Source of the DNA: Devosia sp.
GTDB taxonomy: Bacteria; Pseudomonadota; Alphaproteobacteria; Rhizobiales; Devosiaceae
Length of the DNA: 6,393 nt
Direction: 5' to 3'
Assembly: GCA_025352765.1 (NCBI GenBank)
Contig: JANXSI010000075.1
Span: 1-6,393, forward strand
Below are positions 1-5,971 of this stretch, in pieces. Position 1 is the first letter of the stretch. Every line of letters begins with the position of its first letter. Both the position numbers and the translations under genes were made by a program. The notes beneath the pieces were generated by a model. It saw only the letters and a program-made list of their open reading frames with translations. It made no database searches and was not told the DNA's origin.

Positions 1-241
1 CGATAGAGGCCAGGTCTATGTGGGATGCAGAGAAGGCCGCATGCGCACGTCTACGGGCCTCCTGGAGCGTTACAGAGGGGTATCTGCCAAGAGTTACGGT
101 GCGGCGGGGACGTTGGCCCTTCTGAATGATCCAGGTTCTGGTGGTCTTACCGATGCGGATACCGAAGGCGGGGAGCTTCTCATCGTAGTAGATGCCGGGC
201 TTGAGCTTCTGCACGCCCATATCCGTCAAAGCCGTTTTCAT
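1..241 (-). CDS. Tyrosine-type site-specific integrase, N-terminal part (P4 type, DUF4102 arm-binding domain), cut by window edge
   Basis: Reading the minus strand from ATG at 241 gives 80 residues without a stop to the window edge. Residues 1-80 resemble the arm-type DNA-binding N-terminus of P4-family tyrosine recombinases. LTDMGVQKLKPG (5-16) is followed by YYDEKLPAFGIRI (18-30), like the family's D-x-KLPGFGVRV, then TWIIQ (36-40), RRTVTLGRYPSVTLQEAR (46-63, matching the LGxYPxxSLxEAR signature) and a basic helix. A Shine-Dalgarno AGAGG lies at 250-254, 8 nt before the ATG. The catalytic domain (R-H-R-Y) would lie left of the window, so activity cannot be judged. Such enzymes insert islands or prophages into tRNA 3' ends, and tRNA-Gly(CCC) lies 132 bp upstream. 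Three AGA codons and an ATA in 80 codons contrast with the GC-rich codon use of the sugar operon and fit foreign origin. An overlapping plus-strand frame (20-334) has no recognisable protein features. Confidence 0.88.
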   Translation of the reverse strand, partial: MKTALTDMGVQKLKPGIYYDEKLPAFGIRIGKTTRTWIIQKGQRPRRTVTLGRYPSVTLQEARRRAHAAFSASHIDLASI

Positions 242-334
242 CTTTTTTTCCTCTTGTCGTGGTCGTGGTGCGGTGTTCCACGGCGTGCTGCTGAGAGCAG
301 GACGACCATGACCAGACGGAGGATAAAGGATTGA

Positions 335-356
335 GGCCGCTTATATAACGGCCGCT
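335..356. repeat. Short direct repeats GGCCGCT flanking an AT-rich core, between integrase and tRNA
   Basis: Two exact copies of GGCCGCT (335-341 and 350-356) are spaced 15 bp apart. Between them is the self-complementary TTATATAA (341-348). GGCCG (335-339) and CGGCC (349-353) can also pair as a 5-bp hairpin. No T-run follows, so it is not a convincing terminator. On the minus strand TATAAG (345-340) could serve as a -10 box for the integrase, but I see no good -35. It may be a promoter or a recombination-protein site. The role is a guess; the repeats themselves are plain in the sequence. I see nothing else definite in 242-372. Confidence 0.35.
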
Positions 357-372
357 ATGTGGCGCTGTGTGC

Positions 373-402
373 TGGAGCGGGTGAAGGGAATCGAACCCTC
401 GT
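373..402 (-). other. Candidate attachment site (attL/attR) at the tRNA-Gly 3' end
   Basis: P4-type integrases usually recombine within the 3' half of a tRNA gene, leaving the tRNA intact and a copy of its 3' end at the far side of the element. The T-arm and acceptor 3' sequence here is the natural candidate core, because the integrase gene starts 132 bp beyond it. This is inferred from context: the second copy would lie outside the window to the left, so the core length is unknown. Confidence 0.4.
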
Positions 403-446
403 CGTAAGCTTGGGAAGCTTCTGCTCTACCATTGAGCTACACCCGC
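373..446 (-). tRNA. tRNA-Gly (anticodon CCC)
   Basis: A complete 74-nt cloverleaf lies on the minus strand, including the encoded CCA. The acceptor stem is GCGGGTG/CACCCGC, the D stem GCTC/GAGC, the anticodon arm GAAGC-TTCCCAA-GCTTA with anticodon CCC, and the T arm GAGGG-TTCGATT-CCCTT, followed by discriminator T and CCA (375-373). The loop TTCCCAA matches the layout of E. coli glyU, the CCC-reading glycine tRNA, which decodes GGG. Position 27-43 is a G-A mismatch at the end of the anticodon stem; the rest pairs well, with one G-U in the T stem. The gene is intact even though an integrase starts just beyond its 3' end, as expected when an element restores the tRNA end on insertion. Confidence 0.95.
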
Positions 447-456
447 ATCGGCGCAA

Positions 457-485
457 CTTCTGAGGCAAAAGCACAAAAGCGTCAA
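457..485 (-). promoter_or_regulatory. Candidate promoter of tRNA-Gly
   Basis: On the minus strand TTGACG (480-485), the common -35 of alphaproteobacterial stable-RNA genes, is followed after 17 nt by CAGAAG (457-462), a weak -10. Transcription would begin near 450, about 4 nt before the tRNA. The -35 is convincing and the -10 is poor. Confidence 0.4.
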
Positions 486-526
486 GGCACGTCCTGGGTC
501 GGAGACACCTGAGTTGCCGGGGCTCT

Positions 527-543
527 CGACCGGCACACGGTCG
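527..543 (-). terminator. Weak candidate terminator hairpin after the sugar operon
   Basis: CGACCG (527-532) and CGGTCG (538-543) pair as a perfect 6-bp GC-rich stem with a 5-nt GCACA loop, about 20 nt past the stop of the rhamnonate dehydratase gene. An overlapping perfect palindrome, GTCGCGCGAC, occupies 540-549. No T-tract follows on the minus strand, so this is not a classical intrinsic terminator. It might instead stabilise the mRNA end. Apart from this hairpin and the tRNA promoter, 447-561 shows nothing clear. Confidence 0.25.
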
Positions 544-561
544 CGCGACTGCCGCAACGGG

Positions 562-1749
562 CTACTGCGTCAACTCCAGCAGCCCGGCCTTGTCGCGGAT
601 CTCCATGCCGAAGCCGGGGGAACTGCCGAGTTTGAGCTTGCCGTTGTGAGGCAGCGGTTCGCCCACGAAGAGATCGCCGAACACCGGTTTGATGGATTTG
701 CCGTCGGGACTGGCGGCGACATATTCGCAGAAGGCGGCGTCGGTCTGGCTGGCGATGAAGTGGTAGGAATAGGGGCCGCTGCCGTGCGGCACCACCGGCA
801 GGTCGTAGGCCGCGGCGTGGGCAGCGATCTTAAGCAGTTCGGTCATGCCGCCAACCCACATCACATCGGGCTGGACGATGTCGAGGGTACGGTCCTCTAT
901 CAGCTTGCGGAAACCGTAGCGGGTGTATTCGTGCTCGCCGGTGGTCCATTTCAGCGTCGGGTGCGCCTGCTTGATCTGGCGGTAGCCCTCGGTGTCCTCA
1001 GGGGAAAGCACTTCCTCCCACCAGTAGATGTCGAGGTCCTTGCACGCCTCGGCGAGCCTGATGGCGTAGGGCACGGTGAGCGACATGTAGCAGTCGACCA
1101 TCAGCGGATAGTTTTGGCCGACGGCCTCGCGGTGCCGCGTCAGAAACTCGACATTGGCCCGAAGCCCGGCCTCGCCGTCGAAATGCGAATGCGGCAGCGG
1201 CACTTTCGCACCCCAGAACCCCATCGCCTTGACAGCGCTCGGCTCGGGGCCAGTGCAGTAGAAACTGATCTCGTCGCGGCTGAGGCCGCCGATCAGGTTG
1301 TAGACGGGCTCCTTGCGGACCTTGCCGAGAAGGTCCCAGAGTGCCAGGTCCACCGCGCTGATCGCCATGATCGGCAGGCCCTTGCGGCCATAGGGCAGCG
1401 AGGCGCGATACATCTCGTCCCAGATGCGGTTGACGTTGCGGGCGTCCTCGCCGACGAGGAAGCGGGCGAAATGGTGCTTGATCAGCCAGGCCGCCGGGAT
1501 GCCGCCAGTGCCGGTGGCGACACCCGTCGTACCATCGGCGGTCTCGATCTCGACGACCAGCGAGCCGAGCACCGAGATGCCCCAGCTGTTGCGGCGCTCG
1601 CGGTATTTCGCGTAGCCCGACATCGGATTGGAGATGAGCGTGTCGACCAGCCAGTGGGTCTTGCCGCCCTGCTGGAAATAGTCGCCTCCTTCGGCCCCCG
1701 GGGCGATTGTGAAGACGCGGACGGCCTTGATGAGAAAAGCGTTGCTCAC
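562..1749 (-). CDS. rhmD: L-rhamnonate dehydratase (enolase superfamily)
   Basis: This 395-residue protein matches E. coli RhmD/YfaW along its length as I recall that sequence (about 400 residues). RhmD dehydrates L-rhamnonate to 2-keto-3-deoxy-L-rhamnonate with Mg2+ in the cytoplasm. Family landmarks include GGDYFQQG (21-28), THW (H32) and R53 in the substrate-binding cap, and WGISVLGSLVVEIE (56-69). Metal-ligand positions are D219 in MVDC, E245/E246 in YWWEE, and E272 in TGEHE; D295 and H322 (VPHGS) form the catalytic Asp-His pair. The GTG start at 1749 gives MSNAFLIKAVRVF and overlaps the mutarotase stop by 4 bp (GTGA), implying translational coupling; no good Shine-Dalgarno is visible. 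The frame stays open upstream to 1833, but those 28 residues lie inside the mutarotase gene and do not resemble the family. Related RhmD enzymes also accept L-lyxonate and L-mannonate, so the in vivo substrate could be broader. Confidence 0.9.
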   Translation of the reverse strand: MSNAFLIKAVRVFTIAPGAEGGDYFQQGGKTHWLVDTLISNPMSGYAKYRERRNSWGISVLGSLVVEIETADGTTGVATGTGGIPAAWLIKHHFARFLVGEDARNVNRIWDEMYRASLPYGRKGLPIMAISAVDLALWDLLGKVRKEPVYNLIGGLSRDEISFYCTGPEPSAVKAMGFWGAKVPLPHSHFDGEAGLRANVEFLTRHREAVGQNYPLMVDCYMSLTVPYAIRLAEACKDLDIYWWEEVLSPEDTEGYRQIKQAHPTLKWTTGEHEYTRYGFRKLIEDRTLDIVQPDVMWVGGMTELLKIAAHAAAYDLPVVPHGSGPYSYHFIASQTDAAFCEYVAASPDGKSIKPVFGDLFVGEPLPHNGKLKLGSSPGFGMEIRDKAGLLELTQ

Positions 1750-2075
1750 GGCTGGTAGAACACGCGCTTCAGCGGCACCTGCACCGGCACATTGTTGGCG
1801 TCGGTTTCCATCACGTCGGCCATGTGCTTCCACCAGCGCTTCATGATTTCGGTGTCGGGCAGCTGGTCCATGGTGTGGTTGTCGGTTCGGGTCAGGATGC
1901 CGAACAGGTGGTTGTCCTCGGGGTCGAGCCAGATGGTGTAATCCGAGACCCCCGCGTCGCTGAGCGCCTTGGTCAGCTCAGGGAAGATCTCGTCATGGCG
2001 CTTTTCGTATTCGGCCCCCTGGCCGGGGTTGAGGTTCATGCGGAAGGCGATGCGTTGGGGCATGGCTGGGCTCAC
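1746..2075 (-). CDS. rhaM: L-rhamnose mutarotase
   Basis: This small protein (109 residues from GTG 2075, or 105 from ATG 2063) is of the RhaM/RhaU family, which interconverts the alpha and beta pyranose anomers of L-rhamnose (EC 5.1.3.32). Numbered from the GTG, it has the ferredoxin-like dimeric fold landmarks: RIAFRMNLNPGQ (8-19), KRHDEIFPEL with the conserved H27, DYTIW with Y46, and KRWWKHMADVM with W81-W82. It ends VFYQP, like the VFYLP end of E. coli RhaM. The GTG overlaps the regulator's stop as GTGA. The internal ATG at 2063 is an equally reasonable start and lies nearer the family's usual N-terminus. In this operon it would supply the anomer used by a sugar dehydrogenase. Its presence is the strongest sign that the substrate is L-rhamnose or a close analogue. 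Confidence 0.92.
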   Translation of the reverse strand: MSPAMPQRIAFRMNLNPGQGAEYEKRHDEIFPELTKALSDAGVSDYTIWLDPEDNHLFGILTRTDNHTMDQLPDTEIMKRWWKHMADVMETDANNVPVQVPLKRVFYQP

Positions 2076-2893
2076 GAGGCGTTGGTGTTGGCGATCATGG
2101 CAACGATGGTCGTGTCGCGCACATGCTCGAGGTGGCGGCGATAGGCGGCCATGGCCGCGATGGGGTCGCCGGCCATCACCGCTTCGGCGACGGCGATGTG
2201 CTGGCCGACGCTCTTTTCGATGTTGCCCGGCATGGTGCTGGCGACTCGCCGCACGTCGAGGCCGATGTCGTAGAGCCCCTGCGCCAGCGCCGAGAGCAGC
2301 CGGTTGCCGGCGGCGTCGTTGAGCGACTGATGGAACTCGATGTCGAGCAGGCGAAACGCCACCGGGTCGTCGAAGAAGGCCTTGCCGTCGACGGCGTGCT
2401 TGAGGATGCGCTGGCGCTGCTCGGGCGTGGCGCGCAGGGTGCAGAGCCGGATGAGCTCGAGATCGACCACGGCGCGCGCCTCGAAATGCTCGTGCACGTC
2501 ATAGTCGCTGACCGACAGCATGACGTTGAACGGCGCGACGAGCCGCGACGGCGAGAGATCGGTGACGGTGTAGCGGCCGCCCTGGCGGCTCTCGAGCACG
2601 CCCATCAGGGTCAGGGCCTTCAGCGCCTCGCGCAGCGGCGGACGGGAGATGCCGAAGGCGATCCCCATCTGCGCTTCGGTCGGCAGCCGGTCGCCGGATT
2701 TGAGATTGCCCGACTTGATCATGGCCAGAATACGGTTGGCGACCTGCTCGGAAATCGAACGGCGCTCCAGCGCACCACCGCCGAAATCAGCCCTCTGCGG
2801 CTTCCGGCGCGTGGCATCGACCAATTCGGCAAAGGCATCGGGGGCGTCGTCGCCCCCAATCACCAGATCTTCCTTTGCCTTGCTGCTCGCCAC
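2072..2893 (-). CDS. GntR-family transcriptional regulator, FadR subfamily (FCD domain)
   Basis: This 273-residue repressor-type protein has an N-terminal winged helix-turn-helix (about 47-112: SISEQVANRIL, GDRLPTEAQM, ISRPPLREALKAL, GVLESRQGGRY) and a C-terminal all-helical FCD ligand domain (about 134-258). The likely metal and ligand residues are D184 and H188 (LDIEFHQS), H232 (GQHIAVAEA) and H254 (YRRHLEHV). FCD regulators of sugar-acid operons are usually released by a pathway acid or keto-acid. The GTG start at 2893 has AGGGAA at 2901-2906, 7 nt upstream. This start gives an unusually long, low-complexity N-terminal extension of about 45 residues. The gene sits inside the operon, 11 bp after the amidohydrolase, and overlaps rhaM by 4 bp, so it is probably autoregulated. 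Two sites fitting the FadR-subfamily operator lie upstream of the operon (5950-5975). Confidence 0.93.
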   Translation of the reverse strand: MASSKAKEDLVIGGDDAPDAFAELVDATRRKPQRADFGGGALERRSISEQVANRILAMIKSGNLKSGDRLPTEAQMGIAFGISRPPLREALKALTLMGVLESRQGGRYTVTDLSPSRLVAPFNVMLSVSDYDVHEHFEARAVVDLELIRLCTLRATPEQRQRILKHAVDGKAFFDDPVAFRLLDIEFHQSLNDAAGNRLLSALAQGLYDIGLDVRRVASTMPGNIEKSVGQHIAVAEAVMAGDPIAAMAAYRRHLEHVRDTTIVAMIANTNAS

Positions 2894-2904
2894 GATTCGG
2901 TTCC

Positions 2905-3789
2905 CTAGAGCCCCAGCCGGTAGAAGGCGTTGGCGTTGTCACGATAGATCTTGCGGGTCTCGGTCTCGCTGAGGCCGAGGTCGGCAAAGGCCCGGTCGAG
3001 CACGTCTACCCACTGGGTCATGGTTGTCGCCAGGAGGCACACCGGGTAGTCGCCGCCATAGATCGTGCGGTCTGGGCCGAAGGTTTCGAGCGTCGCCTCG
3101 ATATAGGGGCGAAGATCGGCCTCGGTCCAGTTTTCGAGATCGGCCTCCACAGGCAAGTCCGACAGCTTGATGACGAGGTTCTTGTGCCGGGCAAGGTCCT
3201 TGATGTCGGCGCGGTACTGATCGAGCGCCCCTTCCTTGATCCCGGGCTTGCCGCAATGGTCGAGGATCAGCGGCACACCCGAGTGGATGCGCGGCACGAA
3301 CTCGCGCACGATGTCCATCTGGGTGTGGTTGACGTTGATCTCGAAGTGCCAGCCGAATTTCTCGAGCAGGTTGACGCCCGCAACGAAGCTATCGGAGAGG
3401 GTGAGCCGGCGCGGATCCTCGTCGAACTCGACGATGCGGCGGATGCCCTTGACCGTCGGGTGCTTGTCACGCATTTCGGTCAGCATCGGCTCGACCCGGC
3501 TACCCCATTCGAGCGGTGCCATCGGCACGATGGCCTTGAGGCGCGGATCGCGCTTCGCCTCATCCTCGACGAACTCGATCTCCTTGATGTACTGGCCGCC
3601 ACCTTCCCAGAAGTCGGCATAGCACTCGAGGAACACCATGGCCTCGATGTCGAGCGCCCCGCAGTCCCTCTGGTAGTCCTCGACGTGATAGTCGCGGGCA
3701 AATAGCGGGTTGCCTTCAAAGCCGGTGTACTGGAGCCGGCCATGCTCGAAGACGTGCAGGTGCGTGTCGATGATGGGGAAGGTTGGCAT
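2905..3789 (-). CDS. Amidohydrolase-family sugar lactonase (COG3618), probable L-rhamnono- or L-fucono-lactonase
   Basis: This 294-residue TIM-barrel hydrolase of the amidohydrolase_2 / COG3618 family includes 2-pyrone-4,6-dicarboxylate and L-fucono/L-rhamnono-1,4-lactone hydrolases. Landmarks are IIDTHLHVF (6-14, metal HxH at H10 and H12), VKGIRR (113-118), LILDHCGKPG (174-183, H178), IKLSDLP (207-213, where relatives often read KLSGL) and IYGGDYPV (243-250, catalytic D247, GSDWPV in relatives). ATG 3789 has GAGGG (3794-3798) 4 nt upstream, and the gene lies 7 bp after the preceding dehydratase gene. In this operon it would open the aldonolactone made by the aldo/keto reductase, giving the acid for the dehydratases. 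The exact lactone is inferred from the rhaM and rhmD neighbours and not read from the sequence. Confidence 0.85.
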   Translation of the reverse strand: MPTFPIIDTHLHVFEHGRLQYTGFEGNPLFARDYHVEDYQRDCGALDIEAMVFLECYADFWEGGGQYIKEIEFVEDEAKRDPRLKAIVPMAPLEWGSRVEPMLTEMRDKHPTVKGIRRIVEFDEDPRRLTLSDSFVAGVNLLEKFGWHFEINVNHTQMDIVREFVPRIHSGVPLILDHCGKPGIKEGALDQYRADIKDLARHKNLVIKLSDLPVEADLENWTEADLRPYIEATLETFGPDRTIYGGDYPVCLLATTMTQWVDVLDRAFADLGLSETETRKIYRDNANAFYRLGL

Positions 3790-3796
3790 CTTGCCC

Positions 3797-4969
3797 TCAG
3801 CGGGTGAGCTTGAAGTTGGCGTCAGGAGTCTTGAGCGTCAGGCCGAAGCCGGGCGTGGTATCGCTCAAATCGATGAAGCCGTCCTTGGCGACGGGTTCGC
3901 CGTCGAAGATGTACCAAAACAGCTCGTTGCCGACTTCGACTGGGACTTTGGGGAAGAACTCCGAGATCGGCGCGGCGTAGCTCGACATGGTGATGTGGTA
4001 GTTGTGCATCTGCCCGGCATGCGGGATCACCAGCACATCGTTGGCCTCGCAGAGATCGGCGATCTTCTTGGCGGCGGTGATGCCGCCGACGCGGTTGACG
4101 TCGTACTGGGCAATGTCGAACGCCTTGAGGAACAGCGCGTCGCGGAAGCCGGCCAGCGTATACTCGTGCTCGCCGCCCGAGATGTTGACGAGGTTGAGGG
4201 CCTTCAGCTCGGCATAGGCATGCAGATCGTCCGAGATCACCGGTTCCTCAACCCACCGCAGATTGTAGGGCTCGAGCAGCCGCAGCATGCGCTTGGCGTA
4301 TTCGAGGTTCCAGCCCATATAGGCGTCGGCCATGATGTCGACGTTGTCGCCGACGGCCTCGCGCGTTGTGCGGACCAGATCGATGTTCTTGTGAATGCCC
4401 TCGATGCCGTCCTTAGGGCCCCAGCCGAAGCGGAGTTTCACCGATTTGAAGCCCTGCTCTGCGTAGGATTTTGCCTCGGTGTAAAGGGTATCGAGCGGCT
4501 GCGAATAGAGCCGGCTGGCATAGACTGGGATCTTCGACTTGGTGCGGCCGCCCAGGAGCTTGAACACCGGTTGCTTGAGGATCTTGCCCTTGGCGTCCCA
4601 GATGGCGAGGTCGACGGCGCTGATCGCCACCATGCCGATGCCCTTGCGGCCGAACGGCAGGGTGCGGCGGTACATCGACTGCCAGATGTACTCGCTGTCG
4701 AGCGGATCGGTCCCGATCAGCAGCGGCTTAAGGTAGGTGTCGATGGTGGTCTTGGTAGCGTGCGGGGCGAGCGCCGAATTGCCGATACCGATGGTGCCGT
4801 CGTCGCACTCGATCTCGACCACCAGCCAGCCAAGGAAGCGGAAACCCGAGATCGAGCCGGTGACGTCCGAGACGAGGTCGCTGGCGGTGGTGCAGAAGTG
4901 CGGCGGCATCGGCGCCACGGGGCCAACCCATTCGTAGATAGTGGTGCGGACGTCGGTAATGCGGGCCAT
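3797..4969 (-). CDS. Enolase-superfamily sugar-acid dehydratase (mandelate racemase subgroup), substrate uncertain
   Basis: This 390-residue protein has an alpha/beta capping domain (about 1-130) and an enolase TIM barrel (about 140-370). Active-site positions are K178 in VKLRFGWGP, D215 (MADAYMGW), E241/E242 (WVEEP), E267 (GGEHEY), and D290 with H317 (IPHAGQMHNYH) as the Asp-His base pair. This set fits an acid-sugar dehydratase that yields a 2-keto-3-deoxy acid. It is clearly a paralogue of the RhmD-like enzyme in the same operon (shared PFGRKG/PYGRKG, ISAVDLA.WD, GEHEYT, PHG/PHAG) but has its own cap and lacks the GGDY...THW region that contacts rhamnonate. ATG 4969 has GGAG (4975-4978) 5 nt upstream, and the gene lies 11 bp after the aldolase. 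L-lyxonate, L-mannonate, L-fuconate or another aldonate are possible; the sequence does not decide. Confidence 0.87.
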   Translation of the reverse strand: MARITDVRTTIYEWVGPVAPMPPHFCTTASDLVSDVTGSISGFRFLGWLVVEIECDDGTIGIGNSALAPHATKTTIDTYLKPLLIGTDPLDSEYIWQSMYRRTLPFGRKGIGMVAISAVDLAIWDAKGKILKQPVFKLLGGRTKSKIPVYASRLYSQPLDTLYTEAKSYAEQGFKSVKLRFGWGPKDGIEGIHKNIDLVRTTREAVGDNVDIMADAYMGWNLEYAKRMLRLLEPYNLRWVEEPVISDDLHAYAELKALNLVNISGGEHEYTLAGFRDALFLKAFDIAQYDVNRVGGITAAKKIADLCEANDVLVIPHAGQMHNYHITMSSYAAPISEFFPKVPVEVGNELFWYIFDGEPVAKDGFIDLSDTTPGFGLTLKTPDANFKLTR

Positions 4970-4980
4970 GAAAACTCCGG

Positions 4981-5868
4981 TCAGGCGGGCAAGGGGCCGA
5001 GCTCTGCGGCGAAGCGCTTTGCCCAGGCGAGACCTTGCGGGGTGGAAATGTCGGTCGGGGAGCGGTCGGCGCTGGGCGCGATGCCGAGCCGATGTGCGGC
5101 GATGAGCTTGCCGTAGAGGACGAGCTGCGCGAGGCCCTGCATGACGAAGCAGACGGCCGGCAGCAGCCTGCGATAATGGGCCTCAGCGGCGGCCTCGTCG
5201 CCGGCGCGCATGGCGGTTTCGACCGCGACCTGAAGGTCGATGGTTTCCATGCCGGGGATCATGCCGTCGACGCCGGCACGATAATTGTCGGTAAGTTCGA
5301 GGCCGGCGCGGCCATTGAAGATCTTCATCGCGCCGCCGAGCTGACTGACCACCTTGCCGACGCCCACGGCGCTGGTCTCGGCCTTGACGACGACGACGTT
5401 GGGATGGCGTCGGTTGAGCTCGGCCAACTCATCCGAGGTGAGGCCGATGCCGAGAAATTCGGGCGCGTTCTGAATGCCAATGGGGCAATCGACGCTGTCG
5501 GCGACGGCGCCGAAGAATTTCAGGAGATCGACCCCGGAGGCGGGCGGCCGGGGCGGCTGCAGGATCAGCCAGCTCGCGCCGGCAGCGACCGCGAATCGGG
5601 CGCTCTCGATCATGTCGGGGACATTTCCATCGCTGATGGTCACTGCAACCGGCTTGCGACCCGCCGTGTCGGCGATGGTCCAGTCGACGAGACAGCGGCG
5701 TTCCGAGCGGCCGAGCTTGCTGACCTCCGTGCCGAGCCCGAGCACGGCGATGCCGGCGGCACCGCTCGCGAGGGCCGCACCGATCTGGCGCGTTACCGCG
5801 TCACGGCGCAGCGCTCCGGCCTCGTCGAAAAAGGCATAGAGCATCGGATACGTGCCGCCGATTTCCAT
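4981..5868 (-). CDS. DapA-family aldolase, probable 2-keto-3-deoxy-sugar-acid aldolase
   Basis: This 295-residue class I aldolase belongs to the dihydrodipicolinate synthase / N-acetylneuraminate lyase family. The N-terminus GGTYPMLYAFF (4-14) corresponds to the family's strand 1, LGLGTE (43-48) to the GTTGE loop, and K162 in NVVVVKAETS is the Schiff-base lysine. At the usual catalytic tyrosine (YNxP motif) it reads IQNAPE, so Gln133 replaces Tyr. Such a protein is unlikely to be lysine-biosynthetic DapA. In this operon it would cleave the 2-keto-3-deoxy acid to pyruvate plus L-lactaldehyde (from rhamnonate) or another aldehyde. The frame is open to ATG 5931, with another ATG at 5898, but neither has a Shine-Dalgarno. 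ATG 5868 has GGGAG (5879-5883) 9-10 nt upstream and gives the family's usual N-terminus. It is the first gene of the operon. Confidence 0.82.
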   Translation of the reverse strand: MEIGGTYPMLYAFFDEAGALRRDAVTRQIGAALASGAAGIAVLGLGTEVSKLGRSERRCLVDWTIADTAGRKPVAVTISDGNVPDMIESARFAVAAGASWLILQPPRPPASGVDLLKFFGAVADSVDCPIGIQNAPEFLGIGLTSDELAELNRRHPNVVVVKAETSAVGVGKVVSQLGGAMKIFNGRAGLELTDNYRAGVDGMIPGMETIDLQVAVETAMRAGDEAAAEAHYRRLLPAVCFVMQGLAQLVLYGKLIAAHRLGIAPSADRSPTDISTPQGLAWAKRFAAELGPLPA

Positions 5869-5926
5869 CCCAGAACCGCTCCCTTCGTGTGCCCGCATCT
5901 TGGTGTGCTGGTTCACGACGATTGAC

Positions 5927-5971
5927 AGCATGACGGTTCGGATTAAAACTTGTCAAACTAATTTTTGTCTG
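5927..5971 (-). promoter_or_regulatory. Candidate promoter of the sugar-acid operon
   Basis: On the minus strand CAGACA (5966-5971) and TTTAAT (5942-5947) are spaced 18 nt and would start transcription near 5935, leaving a leader of about 65 nt. A second pairing is a perfect -35 TTGACA (5951-5956) with a weak -10 CATGCT (5927-5932), also spaced 18 nt. Both overlap the two operator-like sites at 5950-5960 and 5965-5975, which fits repression by the operon's GntR protein. Which pair is used cannot be told from sequence. Confidence 0.45.
5950..5960. promoter_or_regulatory. Operator-like site 1 for a FadR-type GntR regulator
   Basis: TTGTCAAACTA fits the FadR-subfamily operator pattern TNGTNNNACNA but is only partly palindromic. 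It overlaps the TTGACA -35 of the minus-strand operon and lies 15 bp centre-to-centre from a better site. Confidence 0.5.

Noticed and set aside
20..334. A 104-codon plus-strand frame
   Set aside because: It overlaps the integrase start, which has a better RBS and a recognisable domain, and its own translation has no known features.
514..1758. A 414-codon open frame on the plus strand
   Set aside because: It lies antisense to rhmD in a GC-rich region and its product shows no family motif; the opposite strand has an unmistakable enolase-superfamily protein.
2875..3705. A 276-codon plus-strand frame opposite the lactonase gene, and similar frames at 2123-2908 and 5035-5925
   Set aside because: Each is antisense to a well-supported gene with clear active-site motifs and lacks family features of its own.
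3710..5116. A 468-codon open frame on the plus strand
   Set aside because: It crosses the ends of three genes on the other strand, has low-complexity Val/Asp/Gly/Leu composition and no recognisable domain. It is a codon-bias shadow.
4981..5868. Annotation as lysine-biosynthetic dihydrodipicolinate synthase (dapA)
   Set aside because: The tyrosine relay residue and GTTGE loop are not conserved, and the operon is for sugar acids.
5869..5931. The longer aldolase start at ATG 5931 (or ATG 5898)
   Set aside because: Neither has a Shine-Dalgarno, both add residues unlike the family, and 5931 lies downstream of or within candidate promoter elements; ATG 5868 has GGGAG and the usual N-terminus.
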